Shown: positions 1 to 11,587, counted from the first letter of the stretch. The stretch is DNA of 64,000 nucleotides from Paracoccus binzhouensis (GCF_016446475.1 NZ_JAEHFP010000006.1:16204-80203); one strand, 5' to 3'. The notes: a model not told the origin generated them from the letters alone. A program made the numbers and translations.

Positions 1-1588
1 GCAACGCCTCGTAGGCGGCGCGTTGCAACATGCGCGCCTCGTCCCCGGTTGCGCTTGGATCGGCGTGGAAGCGGAAGCCCTCCAGACGGCCGGCGAACTC
101 GCCCTCGACCGTCACTTCGCCCTTGTCATTCACCTCGGCCAAAAGGCTCTCCTTCTGCTTGAGCCGGCGCAGCAGCACGGAAGTGCGCCGGTCCACGAAT
201 CTTTGCGTCAGGGCCGCGTGCAGCGCGTCCGACAGTCGATCTTCTACCGCGCGCGTCTCGGCGCGCCAATGGCTTTCATCCGAAACCCAGCCCGAACGCT
301 GGGCAACATAGGTCCAGGTGCGTATATATGCCAATCGTTTCGACAATGTGTCGATGTCGCCTTGCGTTTTATCAATCCGGGCGATCTGACCCTGCAGCCA
401 GTCGCCGGGCACCCTGCCTTCGCGCAGGAAACCGTAGATGCGCGCCAGCAGCGTCGAATGCTCGGCCGCCGAGATCGAGCGGAAATCGGGGATCCGGCAG
501 ACATCCCAGAGCAGCCGCACGTTGCGGGGGTGCGGCACGTGGTCGCGGATCTCGGGCATGGCCGAAAGCGCCTTGAGCGCCCGCAGGTCGTCCGCCTCGC
601 GGCCGCGGGCCAGCCAGCCGCTTTCGGGCGCGGTTTCGAGACTCTGGATCAGCCGCTCGACCGTGCCGAATTCCAGCGCCGCGTTGCGCCACATCAGCCG
701 CTGGATCGGGGCGAAACGGTGGTTTTCGATGGCCTCGACCAGCCCCTCCTCCAGCGGGCCGGCATCGCCGGTGACGCCGAACGTGCCCGGCTCGGTATGC
801 CGGCCGGCGCGGCCGGCGATCTGGCCCAGCTCGTGCGGGAACAGCTCGCGATAGCGGCGGCCGTCGAATTTCTCGGTGGCGGAAAAGGCGACGTGGCAGA
901 TGTCGAGGTTCAGCCCCATGCCGATGGCGTCGGTGGCGACCAGGTAATCCACCTCGCCCTGCTGATACATGGCGACCTGGGCGTTGCGGGTGCGCGGGCT
1001 CAGCGCCCCCATCACCACGGCGCAGCCGCCCTTTTGCCGGCGGATCAGCTCGGCAGTGGCATAGACCTCCTCGACCGAGAAGCAGACGATGGCTGAGCGC
1101 GGCGGCATCCGGCTGATCTTCTTCGAGCCCGCCCATGACAGGGTGGAGAACCGCTCGCGCCGCATGAACTGCGCCTGCGGCACCAGCGCGGCGATGGCCG
1201 GGCGCATGGTGTCGCTGCCCAGCAGCAGGGTTTCGTGCAGCCCGCGCATGTTCAGCAGCCGGTCGGTGAAGACATGGCCGCGTTCCGGGTCGGCGCAAAG
1301 CTGGACCTCGTCGATGGCGACGAAATCGGCGCCGACCTCGGGCATGGCCTCGGTGGTGGCGACCCAGTATTGCACGCGCTCGGGGACGATCCGCTCCTCG
1401 CCCGTCACCAGCGCCACGATCGAGGGGCCGCGCGCCTTGACGATGCGGTCATACACCTCGCGCGCGAGCAGGCGCAGCGGCAGGCCGATGACCCCGGTGC
1501 GATGCGCCAGCATCCGGTCGATGGCGTAATGGGTCTTGCCGGTATTGGTCGGGCCAAGCACGGCCGCGACCCGGGATCTGTCGTTCAT
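1..1588 (-). CDS. SUV3-like superfamily 2 RNA helicase (C-terminus beyond left edge)
   Basis: A continuous minus-strand reading frame runs from the ATG at 1588 off the left edge, giving about 529 visible residues. It carries a variant Walker A (GPTNTGKT, residues 12-19), a DEVQ box (93-96), an ATDAIGMGLN segment and QIAGRAGR near residue 265, the helicase core pattern of SUV3-type ATP-dependent RNA helicases. Family members unwind RNA, in mitochondria as part of a degradosome; the bacterial role is less clear. The start overlaps the stop of the upstream TPR gene by one base (TGATG), so the two are probably translationally coupled. The C-terminal part, which usually carries extra basic sequence, is not in the window. 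Confidence 0.85.
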   Translation of the reverse strand, partial: MNDRSRVAAVLGPTNTGKTHYAIDRMLAHRTGVIGLPLRLLAREVYDRIVKARGPSIVALVTGEERIVPERVQYWVATTEAMPEVGADFVAIDEVQLCADPERGHVFTDRLLNMRGLHETLLLGSDTMRPAIAALVPQAQFMRRERFSTLSWAGSKKISRMPPRSAIVCFSVEEVYATAELIRRQKGGCAVVMGALSPRTRNAQVAMYQQGEVDYLVATDAIGMGLNLDICHVAFSATEKFDGRRYRELFPHELGQIAGRAGRHTEPGTFGVTGDAGPLEEGLVEAIENHRFAPIQRLMWRNAALEFGTVERLIQSLETAPESGWLARGREADDLRALKALSAMPEIRDHVPHPRNVRLLWDVCRIPDFRSISAAEHSTLLARIYGFLREGRVPGDWLQGQIARIDKTQGDIDTLSKRLAYIRTWTYVAQRSGWVSDESHWRAETRAVEDRLSDALHAALTQRFVDRRTSVLLRRLKQKESLLAEVNDKGEVTVEGEFAGRLEGFRFHADPSATGDEARMLQRAAYEAL

Positions 1589-2304
1589 CAGGCGTCCGTG
1601 CCTTGCAATTCCTGTTCGATGCGCGTCACCGCATCCTGCGCGTCCTGCTGATGCGGGTGAATCTTCAGGCTCGCGCGGAAGGCGTCCAGCGCGCGGCGGC
1701 GGTCGCCCAATTCCTCCAGAATCGTGCCCAATTGGGTCAGCGCCCCGAAATGCCGCGGCTCGAGCCGCAGCACCTGTTCCAGATCGCCCAAGGCGGGGCC
1801 GTAGTCGCCCTCGAGATAGAAGGCGATCGAGCGCAGATACCAGCCGGCGGCGAAATCCGGCGCGTGATCGGTCAGCGCAGTCAGGTGGCCCAGCGCCGTC
1901 GCCGTGTCGCCGGCATCCAGCGCCGACTCGCCCCGCTTGTAGAGCAGGTCCATGGCGGCCGAGCCCGAGCGCGACCAGATGCGCAGGATGTCGGTCTCGG
2001 CCCGGGCCCAGCTTTCGCCCTCAGGCTGGGCCAGTTCGGCGAAAAGCATGTCCAGATCCTCGCGCGCGCGCAGTCGTGCGGCTGCGGTCGGCTCCGCGGG
2101 TGCGGCCGGTTCGGACAGCGCGTCCCCGGCCGGCGGATCGCTCTCATTTTCGGGAGAATCCTCTTGCGGGACCGCGTCCTGGGCGGGTATCGCACGGGGG
2201 GCATCCTGCCATGCCACGGCCGCGCCGGGAACCAGCAGCCCCAGGAAAAGCCCTGCCGCGACGGCATGATGGAAATGAGGGACTGGCCAACGCATATTCC
2301 CCAT
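1588..2304 (-). CDS. Secreted or periplasmic TPR-repeat protein
   Basis: This 238-residue protein begins with a hydrophobic signal segment (roughly residues 10-27, ending VPGAAVAW), followed by a Pro/Ala/Glu-rich linker and a C-terminal half with tandem tetratricopeptide-type helices (for example the region around YLRSIAFYLEGDYGPALGD). TPRs are protein-protein contact modules, so a scaffold role in the periplasm is likely but no partner is visible. A longer in-frame start at 2433 would run antisense through the divergent SCP2-like gene and bury the signal peptide; ATG 2304 was chosen because it places that segment at the N-terminus. ATG 2295 is an alternative. It is co-transcribed with the helicase downstream, overlapping by one base. 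Confidence 0.75.
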   Translation of the reverse strand: MGNMRWPVPHFHHAVAAGLFLGLLVPGAAVAWQDAPRAIPAQDAVPQEDSPENESDPPAGDALSEPAAPAEPTAAARLRAREDLDMLFAELAQPEGESWARAETDILRIWSRSGSAAMDLLYKRGESALDAGDTATALGHLTALTDHAPDFAAGWYLRSIAFYLEGDYGPALGDLEQVLRLEPRHFGALTQLGTILEELGDRRRALDAFRASLKIHPHQQDAQDAVTRIEQELQGTDA

Positions 2305-2353
2305 GTAAACCTCTGCCCCGACCAATTCCAGACACGAGAACAGGAGATATGGA

Positions 2354-2638
2354 ATGAGCAAAGTCATCGAAGGCGCCGTGGCCGCGCTGGACGAGAAGGC
2401 CAAGGGCTTCGACGGCACCGCCAAATTCGTCATCGAGGGCGAAGGCTCGGTCTATATCGACGCCAACGGCGCCCGCGCCGCCGATGACGAGGCCGAGGTG
2501 ACGCTGACCGCCAGCCGCGAGACCTTCGAGGGGCTGCTCTCGGGCGACGTGAACCCGACCACCGCCTTCATGACCGGCAAGCTGAAGGTCGACGGCTCGA
2601 TGGGCACGGCGATGAAGCTGGGGGCGCTGCTCTCGTAA
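2354..2638 (+). CDS. SCP2-type sterol/lipid-binding domain protein
   Basis: A 94-residue single-domain protein resembling sterol carrier protein 2 (SCP-2): an N-terminal helix, the beta-rich segment with AKFVIEGEGSVYIDANG, and the typical C-terminal stretch where a tolerated-loading loop (DVNPTTAFMTGKLKVDGSMG) precedes a final helix. SCP2 domains bind fatty acyl or isoprenoid lipids in a hydrophobic tunnel; in Rhodobacteraceae such small stand-alone proteins are common and their exact job is not established. CAGGAGAT lies 5-12 bases before the ATG. The next gene begins 3 bases after its stop, so the two form an operon. Confidence 0.85.
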   Translation: MSKVIEGAVAALDEKAKGFDGTAKFVIEGEGSVYIDANGARAADDEAEVTLTASRETFEGLLSGDVNPTTAFMTGKLKVDGSMGTAMKLGALLS

Positions 2639-2641
2639 GCG

Positions 2642-3589
2642 ATGAAGCCCGCGCCCTTCAACACCCTGCCGGGCGACCCGCTGCCCACGGCCCGCGCCTT
2701 CTGGCTGCGGGCCGATGACGGGGTGCGGCTACGCGTCGCGCATTGGCCGGCGGGCGGCGCCGAGGGCACGGTGCTGCTGTTTCCCGGCCGCACCGAATAT
2801 GTCGAGAAATACGCCGAGACTGCGGCCGAGCTGAACGCCGCCGGGCTCGAGGTGCTGGCGATCGACTGGCGCGGCCAGGGCCTGTCCGACCGGCTGCAGG
2901 CCGATCTCCGGCCCGGCCATGTCGGCAGCTTCGCCGATTACCAGCGCGACGTGGTCGAGCTGGTCGTGGCGGCGCAGGAACTGGATCTGCCCCGGCCCTG
3001 GCATCTGCTGGCGCATTCCATGGGCGGCGCCATCGGCCTGGCCGCACTGGAGGCCGGGCTGCCGGTGGACAGCGCCGCCTTCTCGGCGCCGATGTGGGGT
3101 ATCGCGCTGCGCGGCCTGCCGGAATGGCTGGTGCTGGGCCTGGTCACCATCCTGTGCCGGCTGGGCCGCAGCGGCCGCCCGGCGCCGCGTTCGGGGGGCG
3201 AGGAAAGCTTCGTCCTGCTGGACCCGTTCCGGGACAACCTGCTGACCCATGACGGCCGGCGCTGGGGCCGGCTGGTGGCCGAGGCCGCGGCCTGGCGCGA
3301 CATCTCGGTCGGCGGCGCCAGCAACGGCTGGCTGCGCGAGGCGATCCTGGAATGCCGCCGCATGGCCGCCCTGCCCTCGCCCGCCCTGCCGGCGCTGATC
3401 GCGCTTGGCGACGGCGAACGCATCGTCTCGGCCCCGGCCATCCGCGCCCGCGCCGTCGGGTGGCCCGGCGCCACGCTGCTGGAACTGGCCGAATGCCGAC
3501 ACGAGCCGATGATGGAGCGCGACCCGGTCCGCGCCCGCTTCCTCGAGGCGGTGCTGGCGCATTTCTCGGCCGTCGCCGGTCCGCGCTGA
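2642..3589 (+). CDS. Alpha/beta hydrolase, lysophospholipase-like
   Basis: This 315-residue protein has the alpha/beta hydrolase fold order: an oxyanion-region strand ending LLFPGRTEYVEKY, then AIDWRGQGLSDR, the nucleophile elbow AHSMGG with Ser126, a candidate acid in LGDGERIV and a candidate catalytic His in CRHEPMMERD near the C-terminus. The GRTEY segment and overall size fit the PldB-like lysophospholipase/monoacylglycerol lipase group. No signal peptide is visible, so it is cytoplasmic. It starts 3 bases after the SCP2-like gene; pairing a lipid-binding protein with a lipase-like hydrolase suggests acyl-lipid turnover, which is inference. Confidence 0.8.
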   Translation: MKPAPFNTLPGDPLPTARAFWLRADDGVRLRVAHWPAGGAEGTVLLFPGRTEYVEKYAETAAELNAAGLEVLAIDWRGQGLSDRLQADLRPGHVGSFADYQRDVVELVVAAQELDLPRPWHLLAHSMGGAIGLAALEAGLPVDSAAFSAPMWGIALRGLPEWLVLGLVTILCRLGRSGRPAPRSGGEESFVLLDPFRDNLLTHDGRRWGRLVAEAAAWRDISVGGASNGWLREAILECRRMAALPSPALPALIALGDGERIVSAPAIRARAVGWPGATLLELAECRHEPMMERDPVRARFLEAVLAHFSAVAGPR

Positions 3590-3670
3590 GCGGCGCTTCG
3601 GCCCCCCGCTCCTTCCCTTCGACTTGTAGCCGGGCGCATCAGGCGTCACATGTGGGCGCAGAGGAAAGGA

Positions 3671-5515
3671 ATGACGATGACGATTTCAGCCTGCCGCCTT
3701 CTGCCGCGAGACGAAAACGCCCTTCCCGTCGCAGCCGAAAACCCCGACCTGGGCCCGCTGCCGGAATGGGATCTGAGCGACCTCTACCCCGCACCGGACG
3801 CGCCGGACCTGACCCGCGACCTGGAAGCGGTCGAGAAGGCCTGCTGCACCTTCGCCCGCGACTACGAGGGCAAGCTCGCCTCGCTTTCGGCCGAGAAGAT
3901 GCTGGAATGCATCGAACGCTACCAGCAGATCGACATCCTGGCCGGGCGGATCATGTCCTATGCCGGGCTGCGCTATTACCAGAACACCACCGATGCCGGG
4001 CGCGCCAAGCTGATGGGCGACCTGCAGGACCGCATCACCACGGCGACGACCAAGCTGGTGTTCTTCAGCCTGGAGTTCAACCGCATCCCCGATGCCCGCT
4101 ATGACGAGGTGTTTTCGGCCGCGGATGGCCCGGCGCGCTACAGGCCGGTCTTCGACCGCATGCGGGCCATGCGCCCCTATCAGCTGTCGAACGAGCTGGA
4201 GCGCTTCCTGCACGACAATTCCGTGGTCGGCGCCGCCGCCTGGAACCGGCTCTTCGACGAGACCACCGCCGGGCTGACCTTCGATGTCGGGGGCGAGCAG
4301 CTGGGCCTCGAGGCGACGCTGAACCTGCTGACCGACCACGGCCGCGCCCGGCGCGAGGCCGGCGCCCGCGCCCTGGCCGAGGTCTTTGGCAAGAACGTCA
4401 AGCTTTTCGCCCGCATCCACAACACGCTGGCCAAGGAAAAATCCATCGAGGACAAGTGGCGCAAGATGCCGACGCCGCAGACCGCGCGGCACCTGTCGAA
4501 CCATGTCGAGCCCGAGGTGGTCGAGGCCCTGCGCAACGCCGTCACCGCCGCCTATCCGCGCCTGTCGCATCGCTACTACCGGCTCAAGGCCAAATGGCTG
4601 GGCCTCGACAAGCTGCAGGTCTGGGACCGCAACGCGCCGCTTCCCAGCGAAAACCCGCGGCTGATCGCCTGGCCCGAGGCGCAGGCGACGGTACTCGACG
4701 CCTATGCCGGCTTCTCGCCCAGGCTGGCGGAGCTGGCACAGCCCTTCTTCGAGCGCGGCTGGATCGACGCCGGCGTGAAGCCCGGCAAGGCGCCGGGCGC
4801 CTTCGCGCATCCGACCGTGACCACCGTGCATCCCTATGTGCTGCTGAACTACCTCGGCAAGCCGCGCGACGTGATGACGCTGGCGCATGAGCTGGGCCAC
4901 GGCGTCCACCAGCGCCTGGCGGCCGGACAGGGCGAGCTCCTGGCCGCGACGCCGCTGACGCTGGCCGAGACCGCCTCGGTCTTCGGCGAGATGCTGACCT
5001 TCCGCGCGCTGCTGGCCAAGACCAGCGACAAGGCCCAGCGCAAGGCGCTGCTGGCCGGCAAGGTCGAGGACATGATCAACACGGTGGTGCGCCAGATCGC
5101 CTTCTACGATTTCGAATGCAAGCTGCACGCCGCCCGCGCCAAGGGCGAACTGACGCCGGACGACATCAACGCGCTGTGGATGTCGGTGCAGGCGGAATCG
5201 CTGGGCGACGCCTTCGAGTTCATGCCGGGCTACGAGACCTTCTGGACCTATGTGCCGCATTTCGTGCATTCGCCCTTCTACGTCTATGCCTATGCCTTCG
5301 GCGACGGGCTGGTGAACGCGCTCTATGCCGCCTACGAGGACGGGCTGCCGGACTTCCAGGCCAAGTATTTCGACATGCTGGCAGCGGGCGGTTCCAAGCA
5401 CCACAAGGAGCTGCTGGCGCCCTTCGGCCTCGATGCCTCGGACCCGGCCTTCTGGGACAAGGGCCTGTCGATGATCGAGGGCTTCATCGACGAGCTCGAG
5501 GCGATGGAGGCGTGA
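3671..5515 (+). CDS. M3 family oligoendopeptidase (PepF-like)
   Basis: A 614-residue zinc metallopeptidase with HELGH at about residues 406-410, where both histidines bind zinc and Glu is the general base; a downstream conserved Glu is expected in the AETASVFGE segment. M3 enzymes cut short peptides in the cytoplasm, and this length fits oligoendopeptidase F. The ATG at 3671 directly follows AGGAAAGGA; the ATG two codons later (3677) has better spacing and may be used instead. An upstream GTG at 3650 lacks such a site. The stop overlaps the next start (GTGA), so the acetyltransferase downstream is translationally coupled. Confidence 0.88.
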   Translation: MTMTISACRLLPRDENALPVAAENPDLGPLPEWDLSDLYPAPDAPDLTRDLEAVEKACCTFARDYEGKLASLSAEKMLECIERYQQIDILAGRIMSYAGLRYYQNTTDAGRAKLMGDLQDRITTATTKLVFFSLEFNRIPDARYDEVFSAADGPARYRPVFDRMRAMRPYQLSNELERFLHDNSVVGAAAWNRLFDETTAGLTFDVGGEQLGLEATLNLLTDHGRARREAGARALAEVFGKNVKLFARIHNTLAKEKSIEDKWRKMPTPQTARHLSNHVEPEVVEALRNAVTAAYPRLSHRYYRLKAKWLGLDKLQVWDRNAPLPSENPRLIAWPEAQATVLDAYAGFSPRLAELAQPFFERGWIDAGVKPGKAPGAFAHPTVTTVHPYVLLNYLGKPRDVMTLAHELGHGVHQRLAAGQGELLAATPLTLAETASVFGEMLTFRALLAKTSDKAQRKALLAGKVEDMINTVVRQIAFYDFECKLHAARAKGELTPDDINALWMSVQAESLGDAFEFMPGYETFWTYVPHFVHSPFYVYAYAFGDGLVNALYAAYEDGLPDFQAKYFDMLAAGGSKHHKELLAPFGLDASDPAFWDKGLSMIEGFIDELEAMEA

Positions 5516-6021
5516 CCGCGCCGAAGATCGCGCTGGCGCCCCTGGGCCGCGACGGTCTCGACCGCGTGGCCCATATCGCCGTGCATCCCGAGCAGGAGCC
5601 ATTCTGCGGCACCATCGCCGGCCATTTCGCCGCCGACGAGCCCGATTGCGACTTCCATGTCGTGACCCGCGACGGCCGCGCGGTCGGCTTCTTCAAGATC
5701 GGCCGCGCCTATGCCGCCCGCTTCGACTTCGCCCGACCGGACGAGTTGGGCCTGCGCGGGGTGATGATCGACGCCGCCGAACAGGGGCGCGGCACCGGCA
5801 AGGCGGCGATGCGGGCGCTCGGCAGCTACGTGGCCGGGCTCTATCCGCACGCGAAAGCCCTGGTGTTGACGGTCAACGAGGTCAACCCGGTGGCGCGCGC
5901 CGTCTATCTGGACGCCGGATTCGTCGATACCGGCGCCTTCCATCACGGCGGCCGGATCGGGCCGCAGCATATCCTGCGTCTGCCGCTCTCAACCGGGCCG
6001 CCGGGGCAACCGACGTCCTGA
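5512..6021 (+). CDS. GNAT family N-acetyltransferase
   Basis: A 169-residue protein starting with GTG at 5512, which overlaps the peptidase stop as GTGA; GGAGG lies just upstream and decides this start. The acetyl-CoA binding signature is seen in the region GVMIDAAEQGRGTGKAAM (motif A, Q/R-x-x-G-x-G/A) followed by a NPVARAVYLDAGF segment typical of motif B in GNAT enzymes. The substrate cannot be read from sequence; candidates are amino groups of peptides, proteins or small molecules. Coupling to an oligopeptidase hints at peptide or amino-acid metabolism, which is inference. Confidence 0.8.
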   Translation: MTAPKIALAPLGRDGLDRVAHIAVHPEQEPFCGTIAGHFAADEPDCDFHVVTRDGRAVGFFKIGRAYAARFDFARPDELGLRGVMIDAAEQGRGTGKAAMRALGSYVAGLYPHAKALVLTVNEVNPVARAVYLDAGFVDTGAFHHGGRIGPQHILRLPLSTGPPGQPTS

Positions 6022-6118
6022 TCCCGCGGGACATCGCCCGGCTTCGGGGGCAGTTTTCCATCGCATGGGCGGCGTCCCTGCCCTATGCTCCGCCGCGAAC
6101 GAGACGAAGGGGGACGGC

Positions 6119-7300
6119 ATGATCCGCATGATCCGGCGCATTTTCCTGTGGCTTCTCGGGCTTGCGGTGCTGGGGGCCATCGCAGTCGCCATCTGGGGGC
6201 CGGGCTTCGTCGAAAGCCGGCTGAACCCGGTGACCATGCCGGCCGAGGGCTGGCCGGTCTCGCCCCGGGCCGAGGCGCTGCACCAGCGGCTGGTGATCGG
6301 CGACTGGCATTCGGACGCGCTGCTGTGGGACCGCGACCTGCTGGAGCGGGCCGAGCGCGGCCATACCGACATTCCCCGCCTGGCCGAGGGCAATGTCGCG
6401 GTGCAGGTCTTCACCACCGTCACCAAAAGCCCGCGCGGCCAGAACTACAGCCAGAACTCCGCCGATGCGCCGGACAACATCACGCCGCTGTTCATCGGCC
6501 AGCTGCGCCCGCTGCCGAGCTGGTTCAGCCTCAAGGAACGCGCCCTGGTTCAGGCCGCCGCGCTGCGCCGCGCCGCCGAAGCGGCGCCGGATCGGCTGAT
6601 GCTGATCCGCTCGGCCGAGGACCTGCAGACATTGCTCGAGGCCCGGCAGAACGGTGCCACGACCGTCGGCGCCATCCTGGGCAGCGAGGGAGCCCATCCG
6701 CTGGAAGGCAATATCGCCAATCTGCAGGTGCTCTACGGCGCCGGCTTCCGCCTGCTGGGGCTCACGCATTTCTTCGACAACGAACTGGGCGGCAGCCTGC
6801 ATGGCGAAGGCGGGAGCGGCTCGGGCCTGACGGATTTCGGCCGCGAGGTGGTGGCCGAGATGATGGAAAAGCGCATGATCATCGACCTCGCCCATGCCAG
6901 CCCGCAGATGGTGCGCGACGTGCTGGCCATCCCCGGCACCCGGCCGATCCTGTCGCATACCGGCATCCACAGCCGATGCGCCAGCCCGCGCAACCTGCCC
7001 GACGCGCTGGTCAAGGCGATCGCCGACAAGGGCGGCCTGATCGGCATCGGCTACTGGGCCGACGTGAATTGCGGCAAGACCCCCGCGGACATCGCGGCAT
7101 CCATCCAGGCGGCCATCGCGCTGGTGGGCGAGGATCACGTCTCGCTGGGCTCGGATTACGACGGCTCGGTCGATGCGCCCTTCGATGCGGCGCATCTGGC
7201 GGCGCTGACCCAGGCGCTGCTGGATGCCGGCCTGACCGAGCCGCAGATCGCCAAGATCATGGGCGGAAACATGATGCGCTACCTTGCCCAGACCCTCTGA
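6119..7300 (+). CDS. Membrane-anchored dipeptidase, M19 (renal dipeptidase) family
   Basis: A 393-residue protein with one N-terminal membrane segment (about residues 8-28) and then a zinc-dependent TIM-barrel domain. Visible M19 signatures are the first metal site GDWHSDAL (His-x-Asp), the SEGAHPLEG glutamate that bridges the metals, LTHFFDN, DLAHAS and the SHTGIHS segment with metal histidines, and GSDYDGS near the end. Family members hydrolyse dipeptides, including D-amino-acid-containing ones. The ATG at 6119 is preceded by GAAGGGGGAC. The N-terminal anchor indicates periplasmic display. Confidence 0.85.
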   Translation: MIRMIRRIFLWLLGLAVLGAIAVAIWGPGFVESRLNPVTMPAEGWPVSPRAEALHQRLVIGDWHSDALLWDRDLLERAERGHTDIPRLAEGNVAVQVFTTVTKSPRGQNYSQNSADAPDNITPLFIGQLRPLPSWFSLKERALVQAAALRRAAEAAPDRLMLIRSAEDLQTLLEARQNGATTVGAILGSEGAHPLEGNIANLQVLYGAGFRLLGLTHFFDNELGGSLHGEGGSGSGLTDFGREVVAEMMEKRMIIDLAHASPQMVRDVLAIPGTRPILSHTGIHSRCASPRNLPDALVKAIADKGGLIGIGYWADVNCGKTPADIAASIQAAIALVGEDHVSLGSDYDGSVDAPFDAAHLAALTQALLDAGLTEPQIAKIMGGNMMRYLAQTL

Positions 7301-7336
7301 ACGCGCCTAAGCTCGCGCCCGGATCAGGAGAGAACC

Positions 7337-7996
7337 ATGCTGACCGTCTATGGCGTCACCCGCTCGCGCGCCTCGCGCATCGTCTGGCTGTGTCACGAGC
7401 TGGGCCTGCCCTTCAAGCAGGTGCCGGTGATCCAGGCCTATCGCCTGCCCGATCCCGACGCCCCCGACGCGCCGCTGAACACCCGTTCCGAAAGCTTCCT
7501 GAAGCTCTCGCCCGCCGGCGCCATCCCGGTGATCCAGGACGGCGATCTGGTGCTGTCGGAATCGCTGGCCTGCACGCTGCATCTGGCGCGCAAATACGGC
7601 CAGCCCTTCGGCCCCGCCGATGCCATCGAGGATGCGCTGATGCTGCAATGGAGCTTCTACGCCGCCACCGCGATCGAGCCGGACGCGCTGGCCATCCTGT
7701 TCAACCACCGGGCCGGCCAGGCCCAGGCGGGCGCCGCCCAGGCCGCCATCGCCAACGCGGCCGAACGGCTGGTCCGGCCGCTGGCGGTGCTCGAGGATCA
7801 CCTGAACCGGCATGGCCACCTGGTCGGCGGGCGCTTCACCGTGGCCGACCTGAACATGGCCGAGATCCTGCGCTATGCCCAGAGCCACCGCGCGCTGATG
7901 GAGCAGTTCCCCACCGTCCAGGCCTGGCTGGCTGACTGCCAGGCCCGGCCGGCCTTTCGCAAGATGTGGCAAGAGCGGCAGGCCGAGCCCGAATAG
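7337..7996 (+). CDS. Glutathione S-transferase family protein
   Basis: A 219-residue protein with an N-terminal thioredoxin-like domain (MLTVYGVTRSRASRIVWL, cis-proline region GAIPVIQDGDLVLSES with the Glu-Ser pair that binds glutathione) and an all-helical C-terminal domain ending in the usual VADLNMAEILRYA capping segment. It probably conjugates glutathione to an electrophile or acts in thiol metabolism; the substrate is unknown. CAGGAGAGAACC precedes the ATG. It stands 36 bases after the dipeptidase gene and may share its transcript; it converges with the PPK2 gene. Confidence 0.85.
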   Translation: MLTVYGVTRSRASRIVWLCHELGLPFKQVPVIQAYRLPDPDAPDAPLNTRSESFLKLSPAGAIPVIQDGDLVLSESLACTLHLARKYGQPFGPADAIEDALMLQWSFYAATAIEPDALAILFNHRAGQAQAGAAQAAIANAAERLVRPLAVLEDHLNRHGHLVGGRFTVADLNMAEILRYAQSHRALMEQFPTVQAWLADCQARPAFRKMWQERQAEPE

Positions 7997-8006
7997 GCCG
8001 CCGCCC

Positions 8007-9056
8007 TCAGCCCGCCGCGGGCGCCGCCCGGCGCTGGTCGGGATGCAGCGACGCGCCCAGGATATGCGCGGCCTGGTGGATGACATGGCCGGCATGGCCG
8101 ACGATCAGCGGATCGGGCGGCGCGGCGATCTCGGCATCCTTGTCGGGATAGTCCAGCGTCGACAGGAAATGCCGCATGCAGTTCAGCCGCGCCCGCTTCT
8201 TGTCGTTCGACTTGACGATGGTCCAGGGCGCATCGGCGGTGTCGGTATAGAAGAACATCGCCTCCTTCGCCTCGGTATAGTCGTCCCATTTGTCAAGGCT
8301 GGCCAGGTCGATCGGCGACAGCTTCCAGCGCTTCAGCGGGTCGGTTTCGCGCGCGGCGAAGCGGGCGCGCTGCTCGTCGCGGGTGACCGAGAACCAGTAT
8401 TTGTAAAGCCGGATGCCGGACCGGACCAGCATGCGCTCGACCTCGGGGGTCTGGCGCATGAATTCCAGGTATTCCGTGGGCGTGCAGAAGCCCATTACCC
8501 GCTCGACCCCGGCGCGGTTGTACCAACTGCGGTCATAGAACACCATCTCGCCCGAGGTCGGCAGATGCTGGATGTAGCGCTGGAAGAACCACTGCCCGCG
8601 CTCGACCTCGGATGGCTTGTTCAGCGCCACCACCCGGGCGAAGCGCGGGTTCAGATGCTCCATGAAGCGCTTGATGGTGCCGCCCTTGCCGGCGGCATCG
8701 CGGCCCTCGAACAGGATGACGAATTTCTGCCCGGTCTCCTGCGCCCAGATCTGCACCTTCAGCAATTCGGCCTGCAGCCGGGCCTTTTCCCCCTCATAGG
8801 CAACGCGGCCCATGCGGCGCGGATAGGGATAGCGCCCGGTCTCGAAAGCCAGCCGGATCGCATCGGGATCGACGGTGGGAAAGCTCCTCGGCCCCTCGCC
8901 CTCTCCGTTGCCGGTCACCGCATTCCCGGCAGCGCCGCCGTCCATGGCAGGGGCGGCGGCCGAGGGCGCGACCTGCGCCGCCTCGACCACCGCCGCTCCC
9001 GACTCGTTACTCACGGAGGTTGCCGGCGCTTCCCTCTTGACTTGCTCACCATCCAT
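8007..9056 (-). CDS. ppk2: Polyphosphate kinase 2 (PPK2) family protein
   Basis: A 349-residue protein with the PPK2 P-loop kinase core: Walker A GRDAAGKG at residues 118-125 and the lid/Walker B region MVFYDRSWYNRAG. PPK2 enzymes transfer phosphate between inorganic polyphosphate and nucleotides, mostly running toward NTP or NDP synthesis. The core is preceded by about 60 residues rich in Ala, Gly and Glu that look disordered. ATG 9056 was chosen over a TTG at 9083 because it follows a G-rich site. The C-terminus is short, so this is a one-domain enzyme. Which nucleotide it prefers cannot be seen. Confidence 0.88.
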   Translation of the reverse strand: MDGEQVKREAPATSVSNESGAAVVEAAQVAPSAAAPAMDGGAAGNAVTGNGEGEGPRSFPTVDPDAIRLAFETGRYPYPRRMGRVAYEGEKARLQAELLKVQIWAQETGQKFVILFEGRDAAGKGGTIKRFMEHLNPRFARVVALNKPSEVERGQWFFQRYIQHLPTSGEMVFYDRSWYNRAGVERVMGFCTPTEYLEFMRQTPEVERMLVRSGIRLYKYWFSVTRDEQRARFAARETDPLKRWKLSPIDLASLDKWDDYTEAKEAMFFYTDTADAPWTIVKSNDKKRARLNCMRHFLSTLDYPDKDAEIAAPPDPLIVGHAGHVIHQAAHILGASLHPDQRRAAPAAG

Positions 9057-9282
9057 TCGCGCGCGCCCCCGTTCACCCTTCAACGACAGAACTGTGACAG
9101 CGATTCCGGCAGTCGGCCTTGACCTGCGTCAAGCTGCAGGGCGATTTGTCGCATTCGACGGGCTTGACGCGGCAGCAGGCCACAATCCTTTGCGGCTGCC
9201 GGCCCGGCCGACACTTTCCCTTGCCCATGGCCCGCCGGGCATGAGATAACCCCGGCCCAGAAGAACAAGACGAGCAGGTGCC

Positions 9283-11253
<1,971 letters not shown>

Positions 11254-11254
11254 G

Positions 11255-11587
11255 ATGGCGCTGGCCGCGCCGCTGGCCATCTACGTCCTTGCGGCACTGA
11301 CCGAGATCGCCGGCTGCTTCGCCTTCTGGGCCTGGCTGCGGCTGGGCCGCTCGGCCTGGTGGCTGGCGCCGGGTCTGGTGTCGCTGGCACTGTTCGCCTG
11401 GCTGCTGACCCGGGTGGAGACGGATTTCGCCGGCCGCGCCTATGCGGCCTATGGCGGGGTCTATGTCGCCGCCTCGCTGGGCTGGCTGTGGCTGACCGAG
11501 GGCCAGCTGCCGAGCCGCTGGGACCTGCTGGGCGCCGGGCTGTGCGTGCTGGGCTGTGCGGTGATCCTGGCGGGGCCGCGGGGCTGA
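11255..11587 (+). CDS. YnfA/UPF0060 family small membrane protein
   Basis: A 110-residue, very hydrophobic protein with four predicted transmembrane segments. It shows the family pattern: [17 protein letters not shown] in the first part, [18 protein letters not shown] in the third segment, and [18 protein letters not shown] at the end. Members resemble small multidrug resistance proteins, but their function is unsettled. The ATG at 11255 lies one base after the parE stop; an earlier in-frame start at 11231 would overlap parE. It probably rides on the parE transcript. Confidence 0.85.
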   Translation: MALAAPLAIYVLAALTEIAGCFAFWAWLRLGRSAWWLAPGLVSLALFAWLLTRVETDFAGRAYAAYGGVYVAASLGWLWLTEGQLPSRWDLLGAGLCVLGCAVILAGPRG